This document shows positions 50,280 to 62,156 of a DNA stretch of 64,000 nucleotides, piece after piece. Every line of letters starts with the position of its first letter. Positions within the stretch are counted from its first letter, which is position 1. The notes beneath the pieces were generated by a model. The model did no database searches and was not told where the DNA came from. It saw nothing but the letters and a program-made list of their open reading frames with translations. Location of the stretch: assembly GCA_028752905.1 (NCBI GenBank), contig JAQNBH010000013.1:17923302-17987301 (forward strand), read 5' to 3'. The position numbers and the translations under genes are program-made. The DNA is from Cladorhizidae sp. MBARI D1340-BT2. Taxonomy: Eukaryota > Porifera > Demospongiae > Poecilosclerida > Cladorhizidae.

Positions 50280-51290
50280 ATGCAGGGAGAGACGTTAGCC
50301 AAGCTTCATGAGGGACATGAGGGAATTGAGAGATGTAGACAAAGAGCCAGAATTTCTGTATGGTGTCCTGGACTGTCCAATCAAATTGGAAAGTTGGTGG
50401 AAAACTGTACACATTGTACGAAAGAGAGCACACCTCGAATGGAACCTCTGACGCCAACTGCTCTTCCTGACAACCCCTGGCAAAAGATAGGGACTGACCT
50501 GTTTTCACTGGATGGAACCACTTATATGATTGTATGATTGTGGTTGATTACTTCTCCAGATATCCAGAAGTGATTAAACTGATGTCTACAACATCATCAG
50601 GGTCATATCTGTCCTCAAGTCTCTCTTCTCAAGATATGGCATTCCTGAAGAAGTGATAAGTGACAATGGGCCGCAATATGCATTTCAAGAATTCTGTGAT
50701 TTTGCAAAGAAGTACAGTTTCAAGCATACTACTAGCAACCCTAATTTTCCTCAAAGCAATGGACATGCTGAAAGAGCCGTCCAGACCGCACAGAAGCTGT
50801 TGAAAGGATCAACTTATCTCCACATGTCACTGCTATCCTACCGGTCAACACCTCTACCCTCGTGTGGATTATCTGCAGCCAAGCTACTGATGGGAAGGCA
50901 ACTTCGATCAAATATTCCACAGACAACCGAGACTCTCATACCACAGTGGCCATACCTGAATGACCTCCGACTGGCAAACAGCAAGCTCAAACAGAAACGG
51001 AGAATGGACTCTACTACTTGCTGACATTCCTGAGACACCAGAGTCTGGGTGACAACCTCCAACAACCTATCACCAACACGTGTAATCGCTCGTGCAGAGA
51101 CTCCGAGGTCCTACCTGGTGGAGACACCAACTGGAGATGTTCGAGGCAATCGAGTTCACCTGACAGTGAGACCGGATCCACAGCCATCTGATGTCATGGA
51201 TGCAACACCATCTCGTAAACGAAGCCCAATGATGACTAGATCTCGCATGGGCACATGCATCAATTCTCCCCAAAGACTTTGACTGTCATC
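50280..51290 (+). pseudogene. int: Integrase of the canonical gypsy element, broken
   Basis: 50280-50537: HEGHEGIERCRQRAR...NCTHC (HHCC zinc finger) and WQKIGTDLFSLDG (first catalytic Asp). 50653 on: ISDNGPQYAFQEF (second Asp) and NFPQSNGHAERAVQTAQ (catalytic Glu). The C-terminal end (51050-51282) reads RVIARAETPRSYLVETPTGD and is basic. Frameshifted near 50540 and 51020. Confidence 0.88.
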
Positions 51291-51304
51291 CTGGGAAAGG
51301 GAGA

Positions 51305-51482
51305 TGTGGCATAACTGTAATTACTATATAGCGCTAGCTATTGTATTAATAGTAATGATGTCATTTCCTGTTATATATATATGAGGAAGGGAGCATGTGA
51401 AATAAAGGGAAACTTACTTGCTGACTGAATCTTAAGTTATAGCTAGGCTAGTCCACTAAACAGTCTAGAGAGTAACACCACA
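51305..51482 (+). repeat. 3' LTR of the canonical gypsy element
   Basis: TGTGGCATAACTGTAATTAC to AGAGAGTAACACCACA, preceded by the purine tract GGGAAAGGGAGA. It differs from the 5' LTR by small indels and a few substitutions. Confidence 0.92.
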
Positions 51483-51679
51483 ACGACTACCTATCACTCG
51501 CAAGTGATCTCTGTTTCTTGTTTGCATACAATTGTCGAACACCTCTGATTTGTCAGCAACACTGTCCTACCAGTTTTAAGGCACCCTATTACAAACTGAA
51601 GCTTATGCCTTTTATTCAGTTGTACCGACCGCCACGTTAATCCTGCCCATAAATGATGACCTGATAACCGACAGAATAC

Positions 51680-51775
51680 AACTCTGACTTTATCGATAAT
51701 CAACTTAAACTTACTCGCTTGACGTTTCCTCTAGATGCTCTGACCTCCATCAGGCAAATACCAGAAGTTGAGTGA
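51680..51775 (+). repeat. Palindromic MITE-like repeat, copy 9 (fragment)
   Basis: GATAATCAACTTAAACTTAC, GACGTTTCCTCTAGATGCTC and AGAAGTTGAGTGA remain of both arms. Confidence 0.5.
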
Positions 51776-52148
51776 CCTATAACAACTGTTTTCTTATTGT
51801 TGACCTCTACCCAATATATTTTTATATGATTAGTGTTTTGCGGGTTTACAGATATATATATGAATACACTAATTTTTATATTGAAATTTATGTGGCAAGT
51901 CAGAGCATAAACATGGACTCATTGCTCTACTTTTTCCACATGCTTGGGCAGTTTCATCTCATGGTCTCCATGAAACAAGCTAATTCCTTTTTGCCATTCT
52001 TGCCAACTTTGTGAATATGCATTGCCCCCCTCATAGTGCACTCTTGTATTGATGGTGGTTGACAATGGGTACTAGTTGATGTGATTGTGATGGCTTATGC
52101 TGTATTACAGAATATGTTTTTATATCCGTAACCTCTTTTATTGTATAG

Positions 52149-52291
52149 GTTTGATACTGGGTTCCGCTACAGCTGTATTTATATTATTCTTGAGTTTATT
52201 TGCCACATATATCTACTCCAAAGGGCATCACCACCACTATACATTCGTACAACATGCAAGGCAATACGACTCCTATAACATTTGGCAATAA
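52149..52291 (+). CDS. Candidate C-terminal exon with a transmembrane segment
   Basis: After an acceptor (TTTATTGTATAG) the frame reads LILGSATAVFILFLSLFATY, a membrane-spanning stretch, then YIYSKGHHHHYTFVQHARQ and a stop at 52289-52291. It looks like the end of a type I membrane protein with a short His-rich cytoplasmic tail. Upstream exons are not certain (see 46090-46137). No family recognised. Confidence 0.35.
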
Positions 52292-54400
52292 CTATTTCAA
52301 TATAAGACGAAGCAGCAGTAACAAGCTCAGTTATCTTCTGTATCAACTCTTCAGTGGGAGCTGGGAGCCAAATGCATTTGCACAGCAACATTTAAACTCA
52401 GTTCCCTTTGTGCTGAACAGCAGAGAATTTTTTTAATTTTGCATTAGCTTTGGCTTGGTATGGACACTAATATAACTGGCACTGTTACATCCTTAAATGA
52501 CCATTGTGTTGGAGCCTGCTTCTGTGTATATCTCATGAATCATACGTGCTTTTCAAATATTGATTGTGATGGAGTGCATGTAAGATGAAGTTAGACTACA
52601 CATGGAACAATTCCACCTATGAAGCAAACATTACCAGATTACTACCTCCCCGTGCTATGCTTGAGGTAGAAGAATGTGACAACCGATGTCAGCTTGGATT
52701 ACGATGCTGCGTATTCGTACTATAACTACACAGCCAACTATACCAAAGTGTGCAGTGTTTAGAAATCAGCCATTGGAAAGTGGAAAACAATGGCTCCAAT
52801 GATTGCTTCTTCAACAAAACATAAGCGATTCCACATTATGTTGGATTATTGTACTGCTATGATATAGATGTAGTATCACTAGTCGAAAAGTAGTTAAATG
52901 AACGTTCCTTGTAACATGTTCAATTTTTTTTCTCGTCATTATTATACTGCTGCTTATTTTCATTGAGATATGTGCCTTCAAAATGAACCGGTAAAAGAAT
53001 TCTGGATATGTAATAGTTTCTCAAACTTGACCATAAAATGTTGCCTTCTCTTACTGTTTAACATTTCATCAGCTTTAACTTTTCCAGGATACTTTTTATG
53101 TTTAAACTGTTGCAATGTGCAATAGTTAATAGTGTGTGAATTATTAATTTTATTATTGATAAGTAGAGCAAGGTTAGTTGGGAGGGACAATGTCTGGAAA
53201 CCATGGTTTACCATTTAAAGTACTATATCTTTGCAGACATTCACGCTATAGTCCTGATTTAATGCCAATGTAATATGGTTTCAGATGGTATTGTTTGGTT
53301 TTGCCATACATGTTTATCTTTTGGAATTGAAGGTTGGAGTGTGATGTGAAATAAACCCTATTACTCATTCAAGTAACTACTTATAGGCATCAAGTCTCGA
53401 ATGACTGAGGTTGATAGAGCTGTAAAAACACTACAACTTTCCAGGAGATTAAAATATATATTAATATGAAGGGGTTAAAAAAAACCTTGTGGTTATGACT
53501 TTGGAATTCCGTAGATTCTGTGCACTTCACTGTATGAACTAGGTACCTGCTCAAATGTCTGTGTGCTCTCTTTTGAGTTGCATAGGAATAACTGTGCTAA
53601 AGTTACATGCAGCCAAAGTCTAATATCCGAGCCTTCACTGTTAGTAGTTGTTGGAAAGTGCTAGTCAGTTGAAATTTTATCTGTGGCTAGGCACTAAACG
53701 TGATAATTAGGCAATCACCGGTGCTGAAATAGAAAAAATAAAAATCAACAGAAATTTTTTTCAGCACCTGCTCTAGTCTACTTCATTACAAGTTGGTATG
53801 CATGTTAGACTATTTACTGACCATTTTTCCAGTGAATATCCAGCTGGGTAGACGACCTTGAAGTAGGAATTCAACTGAACATCAATTTTATTCAAAGCCT
53901 ACTGAAAAGTGAACTCGGATTAATTTTCTGCTTGGATGGCAAAGGCAGCTATGATAGCAGGCAGACAGCTAAACAATCGAACACCATCTTATTAGTTAAA
54001 ATTGCCCCCTATAAATTGTTGCACTGGAATTTTTTCAAGAATTATAATTGAATAGTAAATAGAAGCAGAAGCATTAGCGTGAGTGTATAATAATATTTTT
54101 TATGGAAAATACAGAATCAAAGAATATAAAATATTAGCTAATAAGTTTGCCAGTTTAGTTTCTCCAGTCTAGCTGCTTTCTCATGCAGCTTGTGTGATAC
54201 CTTCTGATCATTACTTTTCCTTCTTGGATTTCATGTCACCAGAAATTCAAGAGCTGATGGTGATTATTGCATGTCTGTCTTACACTTGCCTTCCTTATTA
54301 ATTGTAATAGTCATAGCCATTAATATTATAGGCTTGTTGCCAAGGGAAATTTATGGTTATAAATAATAGCACCATTCGTCTACAACAAGAAATAAATGCT
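52292..54400. other. Intergenic, no recognised gene
   Basis: AT-rich unique sequence. Short open frames here lack recognisable motifs or codon patterns, and a cysteine-rich reading near 52660-52720 is too short to judge. Confidence 0.5.
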
Positions 54401-54404
54401 CTCA

Positions 54405-54572
54405 ATGAACTTTCAGTTGGCATAATGAAATTACAATGACCTTCTCAATAATCAACTAGAACTTGACTCTCTCAATGTTTCGACTGGATGCTCTAGCCTT
54501 CCTTTTGATGAAGGCTAGAGCATATAGTCCAAAATGTCGAACGAGGTTGATTAGAGTAGGTCATTGTAACAA
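54405..54572 (+). repeat. Palindromic MITE-like repeat, copy 10
   Basis: Has the full left end CTCAATGAACTTTCAGTTGG, inner arm CTCAATAATCAACT, and mirrored cores GATGCTCTAGCCTTC and GAAGGCTAGAGCATATAG. The right outer tail is truncated at GGTCATTGTAAC. Confidence 0.8.
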
Positions 54573-54869
54573 AGTACAAAGTAAATGACAAACCAGCTCT
54601 TAGTTAACAAATCTTTGAGACTTTCTAAAGCAGCTGTTAGTATATTTTTCTGTTCACAAAATGAAATGCTGGTGTTCAATATTTGGTTGGTAATTTGCAT
54701 TAATTGGTTAATGCTTAATTTTATTTGCAATTGGAAGTCAATATATCTCAATTTCTTCTTCAACCTATTTCCTACCCATCAATATAGCTGGCAATGTGGC
54801 ACATATGTACATACACACACATTTACAGCTGGAAACCAAAAGATATGAGAATATTGAATATTACAATAG

Positions 54870-55040
54870 CCTTCTCAATAATCAACTTGAAATTGTATCA
54901 TCTTGACATTTCAACAGGATGCTCTAGCTTCATCCGGAGTAACTAGATAATCTAGTGGAAACTTTGAGTGAATACAATTTCAAGTTGATTATTGAAAAGG
55001 TTTTTGTGATGTTATTATGTCAACTGAGAGTTCATTGAGA
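54870..55040 (+). repeat. Palindromic MITE-like repeat, copy 11
   Basis: CTCAATAATCAACTTGAAAT at the left, TTTCAAGTTGATTATTGAAA and the tail TCAACTGAGAGTTCATTGAG at the right. The core is diverged. It lies about 300 bp after copy 10 in the same orientation. Confidence 0.8.
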
Positions 55041-55477
55041 TATGAGAATAGTTGAGTCATGGGGTAGTTCACATACACTCATAGGAAGCTGTTCATCATG
55101 TATAATTTTTACTATTTTTTTAATTTGTGTATGCCATATATGCTTATATTGTATTTGCTCAATGCTTGAGTGCCTATTTTCATGATGTATGGTATAAGAT
55201 AAAAGGAAGGGATAGGTGTATATTACAGGGCAGCACAAAAGATGTGATTTTGTGAGTGATATATAGTGATCATCTGGCCTTTTGTGACTGCTGAAGCAGC
55301 TTTTGTAGAAGGCAAGATTTGTGGCACACCATGTGTTATTTGTTATTGGTGAGTGTTGGAGCACCTAGTATATCGACTATTGTTCCCCCCCCCCCCCAAA
55401 AAAAAACATTAACTAAAACAAAACTCACTTTGTCAAACTGCTACTATCCAATTTTGGCTCTAAAAACATTTCAAGTA

Positions 55478-55922
55478 CCGTATTTGCCGGAGTATAAGTC
55501 GCACCGGAATATAAGTCGCACCCCCCAAAGTTGGCCATCATTTTGAAAATCTATAATAGTTGGAGTATAGGTCGCATGCGCAATGACAATAGGTAAAGTT
55601 TCGAATACCACTCCTTCCTTCCTTTAGCGCATCTCGGCAGCGTTGTCAAAACACTCTTCTTCTTTCTCCAGTCCCTGACCGATTTTTCACTGACTCTATA
55701 CTCTCTTTCCGCTGCTCTGTTTCCGAACTTCTCTGCATACCCAACTACTTTGAGCTTAAAGCCAGCAGTGTAACTTATTCGCTTCCCAGACATTTTATCG
55801 ACACACGTGCCACTAGAGACCCCGCCCAGTTGTTTAAGGCATGTTCGGATTATAAGTCGCACCCCTCAATTGGAGAAGAAGATTTGGAGCTACTACTGCG
55901 ACTTATACTCCGGCAAATACGG
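55478..55922 (-). mobile_element. pogo-type MITE carrying a Brinker-like DNA-binding domain
   Basis: Inverted ends CCGTATTTGCCGGAGTATAA (55478) and TTATACTCCGGCAAATACGG (ending 55922) are flanked by TA on both sides, with internal GTATAAGTCGCACC repeats. At 445 bp it is far too short for a whole transposase. Confidence 0.88.
55656..55793 (-). pseudogene. N-terminal DNA-binding domain of a pogo transposase
   Basis: Minus strand from ATG at 55793: SGKRISYTAGFKLKVVGYAE, then FGNRAAEREYRVSEKSVRDW and RKKK. This is the Brinker-type helix-turn-helix found at the start of some pogo transposases. It is truncated before any catalytic domain. The motif itself looks intact for its length. Confidence 0.75.
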
Positions 55923-56514
55923 TATATATATATTTAAATGTCTTGAATCCTTCTCAAAGTTAGCAAGCAGGCAACATTATAAATTGGAAAGTTTGGCCGT
56001 TGCATTCAATACATTTTACAAAGATTTTCTATGATTCAGTAAAATCACTTAAAACTGGTTAAAGATTGCTTAATGCTTTTATAACGATATGTATAATGTC
56101 TCAGTGAATTGATGCATATTTTTGCCAAAAAAGTGTTTAATTGATTTTACTCAGAAGCTTACCCTTGTGACAATAACTAACAGCATTATCAAGAAAACTG
56201 GTAACTACTTATGATTGATGTATCTAGCTATACATGCTTAGGCATGTGTATATATGTACTTAACACGATAAGAATAACTGTTATGATCCTGTATTGGCAC
56301 GTGTCTATATGTACTTAACATAGTAAAGAATAACTGGTAGCTACTTATGATCCATATATCTATGCATGCATAGGCACTTGTCTAACACAATAAGGAATAA
56401 TTGGTAGTTCCCGAGTAACATTGTGCAACACTGTTAGCTATTCAGCAAGACAAAAATATTTTACCAAAAAATGACTATTCCCTTATGATATAACTTATGA
56501 GTTCTCAGTTGCAC

Positions 56515-56592
56515 GATAACCCTCTCAATAATCAACTTGAAATTGTACTCTCTCGATGTTTTGACTAGATGCTCTAGCCTTGATCCAGGGGA
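56515..56592 (+). repeat. Palindromic MITE-like repeat, copy 12 (half)
   Basis: Left arm only: CTCAATAATCAACTTGAAAT through GATGCTCTAGCCTTGATCC, then unrelated sequence. Confidence 0.7.
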
Positions 56593-56702
56593 ATCAAATT
56601 TGCTTGCCTGGTACCACAGAATTGATCCAGAATTTTAATTCTAACAAGCTACTGCAAGAGAGAACTATAAGGAATAAGTCAAATAGGTGAAGCAGTGGAT
56701 TA

Positions 56703-56888
56703 ATGATGAAATATATAGTAGAGTCTTGCCATGCTGATAGGCTTGGAGGACACTTTGGTAAGAGACAAGCCTCTGGAGAAAGTTGCATCCCAGTTAGTAT
56801 GAGGAAAATTGGATTTGACCTTATTGGACCACTTCCACCCAGCAATTCAGGAAACTCTTACATTATTGTGACATACAAGACAGTATGA
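56703..56888 (+). pseudogene. Gypsy integrase relic, internally deleted
   Basis: SCHADRLGGHFGKRQA keeps the His pair of the zinc finger. After a deletion the frame resumes as RKIGFDLIGPLPPSNSGNSY, the start of the catalytic core with its first Asp. The finger's Cys pair and the rest of the core are missing. Confidence 0.7.
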
Positions 56889-58302
56889 CAGAGGACAGAG
56901 AGTGGAAAATAGAGTTGTAGGCTTAGTTAATTACTTTCTGGGTGGGATCAATTCTGCTAGTAGATTTTTCAGGATGGCTACAGTTATATCAGAAATATAC
57001 ATAGGTGTTTCTTCCACCCACTGTACAAACTCTGATTTAGGGCTAGGGCCTTCCCTTGCATCCATCTCATTGACACATCAATATTTTACCGATGGGTACA
57101 GTACCACTGACCTCCATAAACCCTGGCGTACATCATCATGCACTTTGATGTGTTAGTTTGGAGTATTTACTTGGCAGAAGAAACCATGCCCACCGCATTG
57201 GGCGTAATTTTTTTACATTGCGATTTTACCTTACTATATTGACGTCAACGAATTGATCACCGTTCATTTTGCGGTTGGCTTTTGGTGAGTGGATTAATAA
57301 TAACCAATAATAATAATAATGTTACTGTTAACATTACTTTCTTGATATATTTTTGTCTTTATTTTTAAAGGCAAGCAGCCTGCTACAAGAGCATGACACC
57401 AATCATATTTATACACATGACACCCACCCACAAGCTATGCATGGACACATAGAGGTTGGTTACTTGAAGGTGGTCTATGTTGTTAACTATTGGGAAAAAC
57501 ATCGATCGCCTCTTGGTACTAAAGTATGCAGCTGTTTGGTGACTCAACTCAGCTATATAAACTCATTATTGCACATGCAAAAAGTGTGCTTATGACATAG
57601 ACCATCTTTTACCTGTTTTGTTAAATAGAGAGATTAGTGTTGAATCAAAACACAGATTAGATTAAGAGTCTTCTGGTAGTACTAAATAAAATTGTACCAA
57701 AGTTAGGTATAAAAAGTAGATAGATGCATAGAGAGTGGATATATATAAATTATAGTCATGTAAAGATGAATTTCCCCATCTTTGGGGGTGCTGGTTTACT
57801 ACCTTCATGAGTACATTTTGTGTTGTGTTGCTGATATCACTCTGTTACCTGTAACTCTCAGTCTGGCAAAGTTACATCTCAAGTAAATATTTTATTGTGA
57901 AACAGGTAGTGAGACAGTGCACCAGTAAAGCTGCTTGCTTGTTTAGTTAGACACTAAAATATTGGTGACCAGTTAAAGTTTGAGCTTGCTATTAGGAGAT
58001 AAAACCTTAATATCCGTACACTCGGTAGCAAGTAAATCATTCAGAGCCTTTTGCTATTCACTTGATTATGAGTAAAATATTATGTTATATTGACAAAGAA
58101 TTATATTAACAATTGTTATTAGCTAATTGTAAGTAATTGAGAAATTAACACAGAAGAATAGAATAAGATTGCAGTATCTTTAATATCTGTATAATTTTAA
58201 ACTTAATATATTCTGAACATAGCCAAATATTGATGGTTAAAAAAAGCAATGCATTATATAAAATGTTCTATACAACCAGTTACATTTTCCACTAATATGT
58301 TT
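56889..58302. other. Intergenic, no recognised gene
   Basis: Follows the integrase relic and ends at the astacin B stop codon. AT-rich. A short AATAAT run lies near 57297-57320. No supported exon. Confidence 0.5.
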
Positions 58303-61300
58303 CTACTGACATCTTGATCTGTTGCAGATACCGAATTGTGTCCGTTTCCCCCTGCAATTGTAACCCCCAACACATCTCCTGGTCTTGGACCATCTTCCTC
58401 CACCACAACTAGCAGAACAAGTACTCCATCTACTCCATGTACTCCAGTAACCTGTCATGTAAAAACAGATGTTATGCATGCATGTAACAACTGAATTAGC
58501 AATGCTTACTGATTCAATGAATAGATTATAGATATATATTATTTTTAATAGGAATCACAGTTCAATGTTTGCATACCATTATACAAAATACTGCAGTGCA
58601 GAAATGAAAACTTTCTATTCATTTTGTGTTGCATTGGTGGGTAGTGTAATAATTATACCTTTGTTTTCTATTATTGACATATTAGCTATAATATCTCAGC
58701 AAAATAATAAATTGCCCATATATTGTGACAATTAGAAATGTGCCATTTGGAAGTATTTTCACTGTGCATACCTGTTGGGCGTGGACAATTTCTTCTGTTG
58801 CAGTTTTTGAATTGTGCCCTTTTCCCCACGCAAGTGTTGCCTCCTTTGCATAGCCTGGTACTCATTCGTTTTCCTCCACCACAAGTAGTAGAACAACCGC
58901 TCCAATCACTCCATTTACCCCAGACAACAGGAACTAGATAGAAAAAATACATTCCAGGACAGTTATGCTTTATTGTGAGTCTATTTTGACTTTAATTGAG
59001 TTGACAGTTCTCTCTCATTTATGAAATTTTTTGTAAAATTACTTGCTTAAAATCAATACCTCCATAATTATATAGAATCCATGTATATATAACACTATAT
59101 CTAAATCCAATGTGGCAAGGTTTTTCCTTCAATACATAGAAAGACAATTTATTTGTTCAGAGAAAGTTGAAGGATTTTTTTTTTGTAAAGAGAATCAACT
59201 CTACTCCAAAATAAACTGAATAAAACTTTTATAGTAGTGCCATATTAGCCTTTCAATTAAAAATAGCTAGAACTTTCACTGCATGAATTATACAGGCATT
59301 GTTGTACCATGCTGTGCATACACAGTTGACCCTACCTTTGCAGGAGAGCCATCTGCATTGTTCTCTATATATGTTCTGGCCTCTACAATTTGTGCCCCCA
59401 TTACAAGTCCTAGTTTTTGACCGGAAACCACCATTGCAGGACCTGCTGCAGTGAGACCAGGATGACCATGAAGACCACGAGGTGTGTCCAATACCTAAGG
59501 AAAATTAAGAAATTTGTATATTTATTCCCTCATTCATTATTACAATCAGTACTGTGCTGAAGTGAAGTACGTTATTACCACATGTACAAGCAAGAAAAGG
59601 TGAAGTAACATGTTTGTCCCTATAATTGTTTTACTAGAAAGGAGAATGACAAAGTTGCCATCTTATCATGTTGTAAAACACCTTCGAAGTTCCTATGGTG
59701 TTTCAATTTTTACCACAACCTATCTAAGCCAACATGCATGGGCTTTTAGAGGGCCTTTGGATGCTTCATGGCCAGCACGGCAATCCTAAACTAATAATAA
59801 TTATGGTACAGTTACATGGTCGTAATAAAATGTCCTCACAAATGAGCAATGGTTACTGAAATGGCAGATGAGCTATTTCACACAATGCTATAAATGCATT
59901 CTTTTAAACATTTAGACTATTGCATATGGGTGTATTTTTTATTTCCATTATCTCATTCAGCAATTTTAATAATAAGGGTTAAAAAGAACTAGCATGATCG
60001 TTGGGCAAATTATACTTTTAAGTCTAAAATAAGTTAGAGAATGACAAGTACAATATGTTACATTAAAGCATCTGCACTTACCTCCATCACAGTATAATGT
60101 TCGTACATGTTGGAGATCACGATATGAAAATCCATTTCTCTGACCAAGTTTTTGGGGAGAGATGCTTATATCTCTAGGTAGGATTGTGTAGCCATTATTG
60201 CGACTGAAAGCTTTGGAAGAATAATGCATGATGGAGCCCATGTCGTAAGGGATTGCTTGGGTGGTCACAAATGCAGAATTGGTAATGTCAAAGTTGTGTT
60301 CATTTCCTATTATACGAAGGATAGATTTATAATTAAACAGTGTTGTATTCATTTCCTATTATTAGGAGCATAGAGCAGAGTTGTATTCATTTCCTAATAA
60401 AGAAGGATAGAGAAAATGTTTTTTTGTAAGATCTTATGACATCCTTTTGTGCTATAGAATGTGTATAATTGTAGCAAAGTTGGCAGAATATGAAGAATAG
60501 TATTGAAGGAAAAAACAAGAAAATAAACATCTCTAAAAAGCATGAAAGTCTGTTGAACTCACCTCTCTCTACGTTATTTCTCAAGATTTTAACATATCGG
60601 TCTCTGTCTGGTCTGCTCTGTTCGTGCCACCTCCCGAGGGCATGAAACATCTCATGCATGACAATGCCCTTGTATTCACAGCCCCTACCAATGGACATAT
60701 CCTGAGCACCTCCCACTCGGCCAATGTAGGAGAAACATCTACACAAAAAAGTTATTATTCCTACACTTGTAAAACATAGCTATCACACAAAGGTTGCAAA
60801 TAAAAGAGATAATCAATCAACAGTTTCTCTGTAGCTACAACTTACCCTTGTCCAGGAAATATTCGTACATAGGTGGCTTGGTTTGTTCGTCGAATGAATC
60901 GGACACATGTGTGTTTCTTGTACTCTGCAATTGCTGCTTGAATGGCTGCTCTTGCTTTTCCTATAATTATATAGGAGGAAATTAATGAAATTCATGAAAA
61001 TCTTGTTTCCATCCATAAACAATTTCAGATTATATTTTTCATGTAACTTTTCTTAGAAAGTTCATCACAAGTTAGATCTGTATTCCTAGAGTATCAAGCA
61101 TAAAGAAAATTTAAGTTTTGATTGATTATAGTATCTCATCTCTACTTTTACTGTTTATCTAATATGGTTTAAATGTGCGCTAAATTATTATATATGCAAT
61201 ATTTAGGTCATTTTCTTTTGTAGTGGTGACATTATTTCTCTATGATGAGGTGTCATATAATATAACTATAGAATTACAAAACTCCAACATAAGCAATTAT

Positions 61301-62156
61301 TATCTCTGCATATATTGAAGAATAAAATTGTAAATGTGCGTTGCACCTGTTTATAATTGTGTTGGAGTAGTCATGAGCGGTACACTTTTAACTTTACATG
61401 GGACATATTTATGGAAATTAGCAGCCATCATAATAGAAGCAAAGTTATTTAGCTCCTCACTCCAGCAGTCTATATCGGTTAAAAAGAGTTCGCCCTAATT
61501 TGTGTAGTAATGTTCTGTCTACTTCAGATTATAATAATTATGTTAAGATCCATACTAATTCTGTACAAACACAACAAACCCAAGAGCTACAATTAATGTC
61601 AGTTAAATAGTTCTTTGTCAGGACAGGTTATCAAAGCACCAAGGCAATGGCAGCCATATGTTGTAAGGTAAGCTAATCTCATGCAGCATGTTTTATTGTG
61701 TATGTAACAGTCACAATATTCTGTCCTTACTGTTCAGGCTTCTGTCCAGCACATAAGGAACTACTGCATTCCGCCAAAGTTTTTGCTGAGTCCTTACTAC
61801 AGCATTCTGTGGAGAAAAAGGGTCGTCAGGGTTAGCAAGTGCTTCCTTTGTAAGTTGCTGTGCTCTAGTGAGAAGAATATCCCCTTCATGAAGGCCTGAA
61901 ATAAATATACAGCAGCAAAAAGGCAAGGAATATATTGCAAGGATATTCATAAAGTGAGCTTCTTTACACATATGTCAATAGTTTATTTTGTGGTATTAGT
62001 TGCCCACATATATACATGATATATTCGACTACTACTGTAGCTAATGTAGCATTGAGAATACTTACCATCCATATATTCACTATATTCAGTTTGACTTGCT
62101 AACTGTAAAGTCACTTCCACCATAAGTAGAGAAATCACAAATTTAAACCATAACAT
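58303..62156 (-). CDS. Astacin metalloprotease with three TSP1 modules
   Basis: Eight minus-strand exons: 62066-62156, 61731-61895, 60846-60960, 60563-60738, 60082-60306, 59336-59494, 58772-58933, 58303-58451. They total 1242 nt, 414 codons including TAG, with GT-AG junctions. It begins [20 protein letters not shown] (signal peptide), pro-region [10 protein letters not shown], and the catalytic exon with [18 protein letters not shown], so all zinc ligands and the catalytic Glu are present. The Met-turn is SIMHYSS. TSP1 modules are one per exon ([30 protein letters not shown]). It ends right after the third module (NRSRCQ-stop), so it lacks the GPI-type tail of the gene at 25506. It is likely a secreted extracellular peptidase. 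The first five introns sit at the same places and phases as in gene A, so the two are paralogues, in the same orientation 29 kb apart. Confidence 0.93.
60301..60400 (-). repeat. Triplicated splice-acceptor segment at astacin B exon 5
   Basis: The acceptor and first codons of exon 5 (minus strand TAG/GAAATGAACACAAC) recur twice upstream in the intron as TAG/GAAATGAATACAAC, at 60355/60356 and 60393/60394. Both extra acceptors read into stop codons within a few codons. Confidence 0.85.

Larger units (their letters stand above)
46955..51482 (+). mobile_element. Ty3/gypsy LTR retrotransposon, canonical order, decayed
   Basis: A 4.5-kb element with short LTRs (185 and 178 bp). Its 5-bp target duplication carries one change (ATGAC at 46950-46954, ACGAC at 51483-51487). 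Order: Gag with CCHC knuckles, protease, reverse transcriptase, RNase H, integrase, so integrase is last. Protein motifs resemble gypsy elements of the K02A2.6/Mag type. It has many stops and frameshifts, and a 177-bp segment is present three times in frame. Confidence 0.92.

Noticed and set aside
52600..52740. Cysteine-rich reading EECDNRCQLGLRCC
   Set aside because: Short, no convincing splice borders or downstream continuation.
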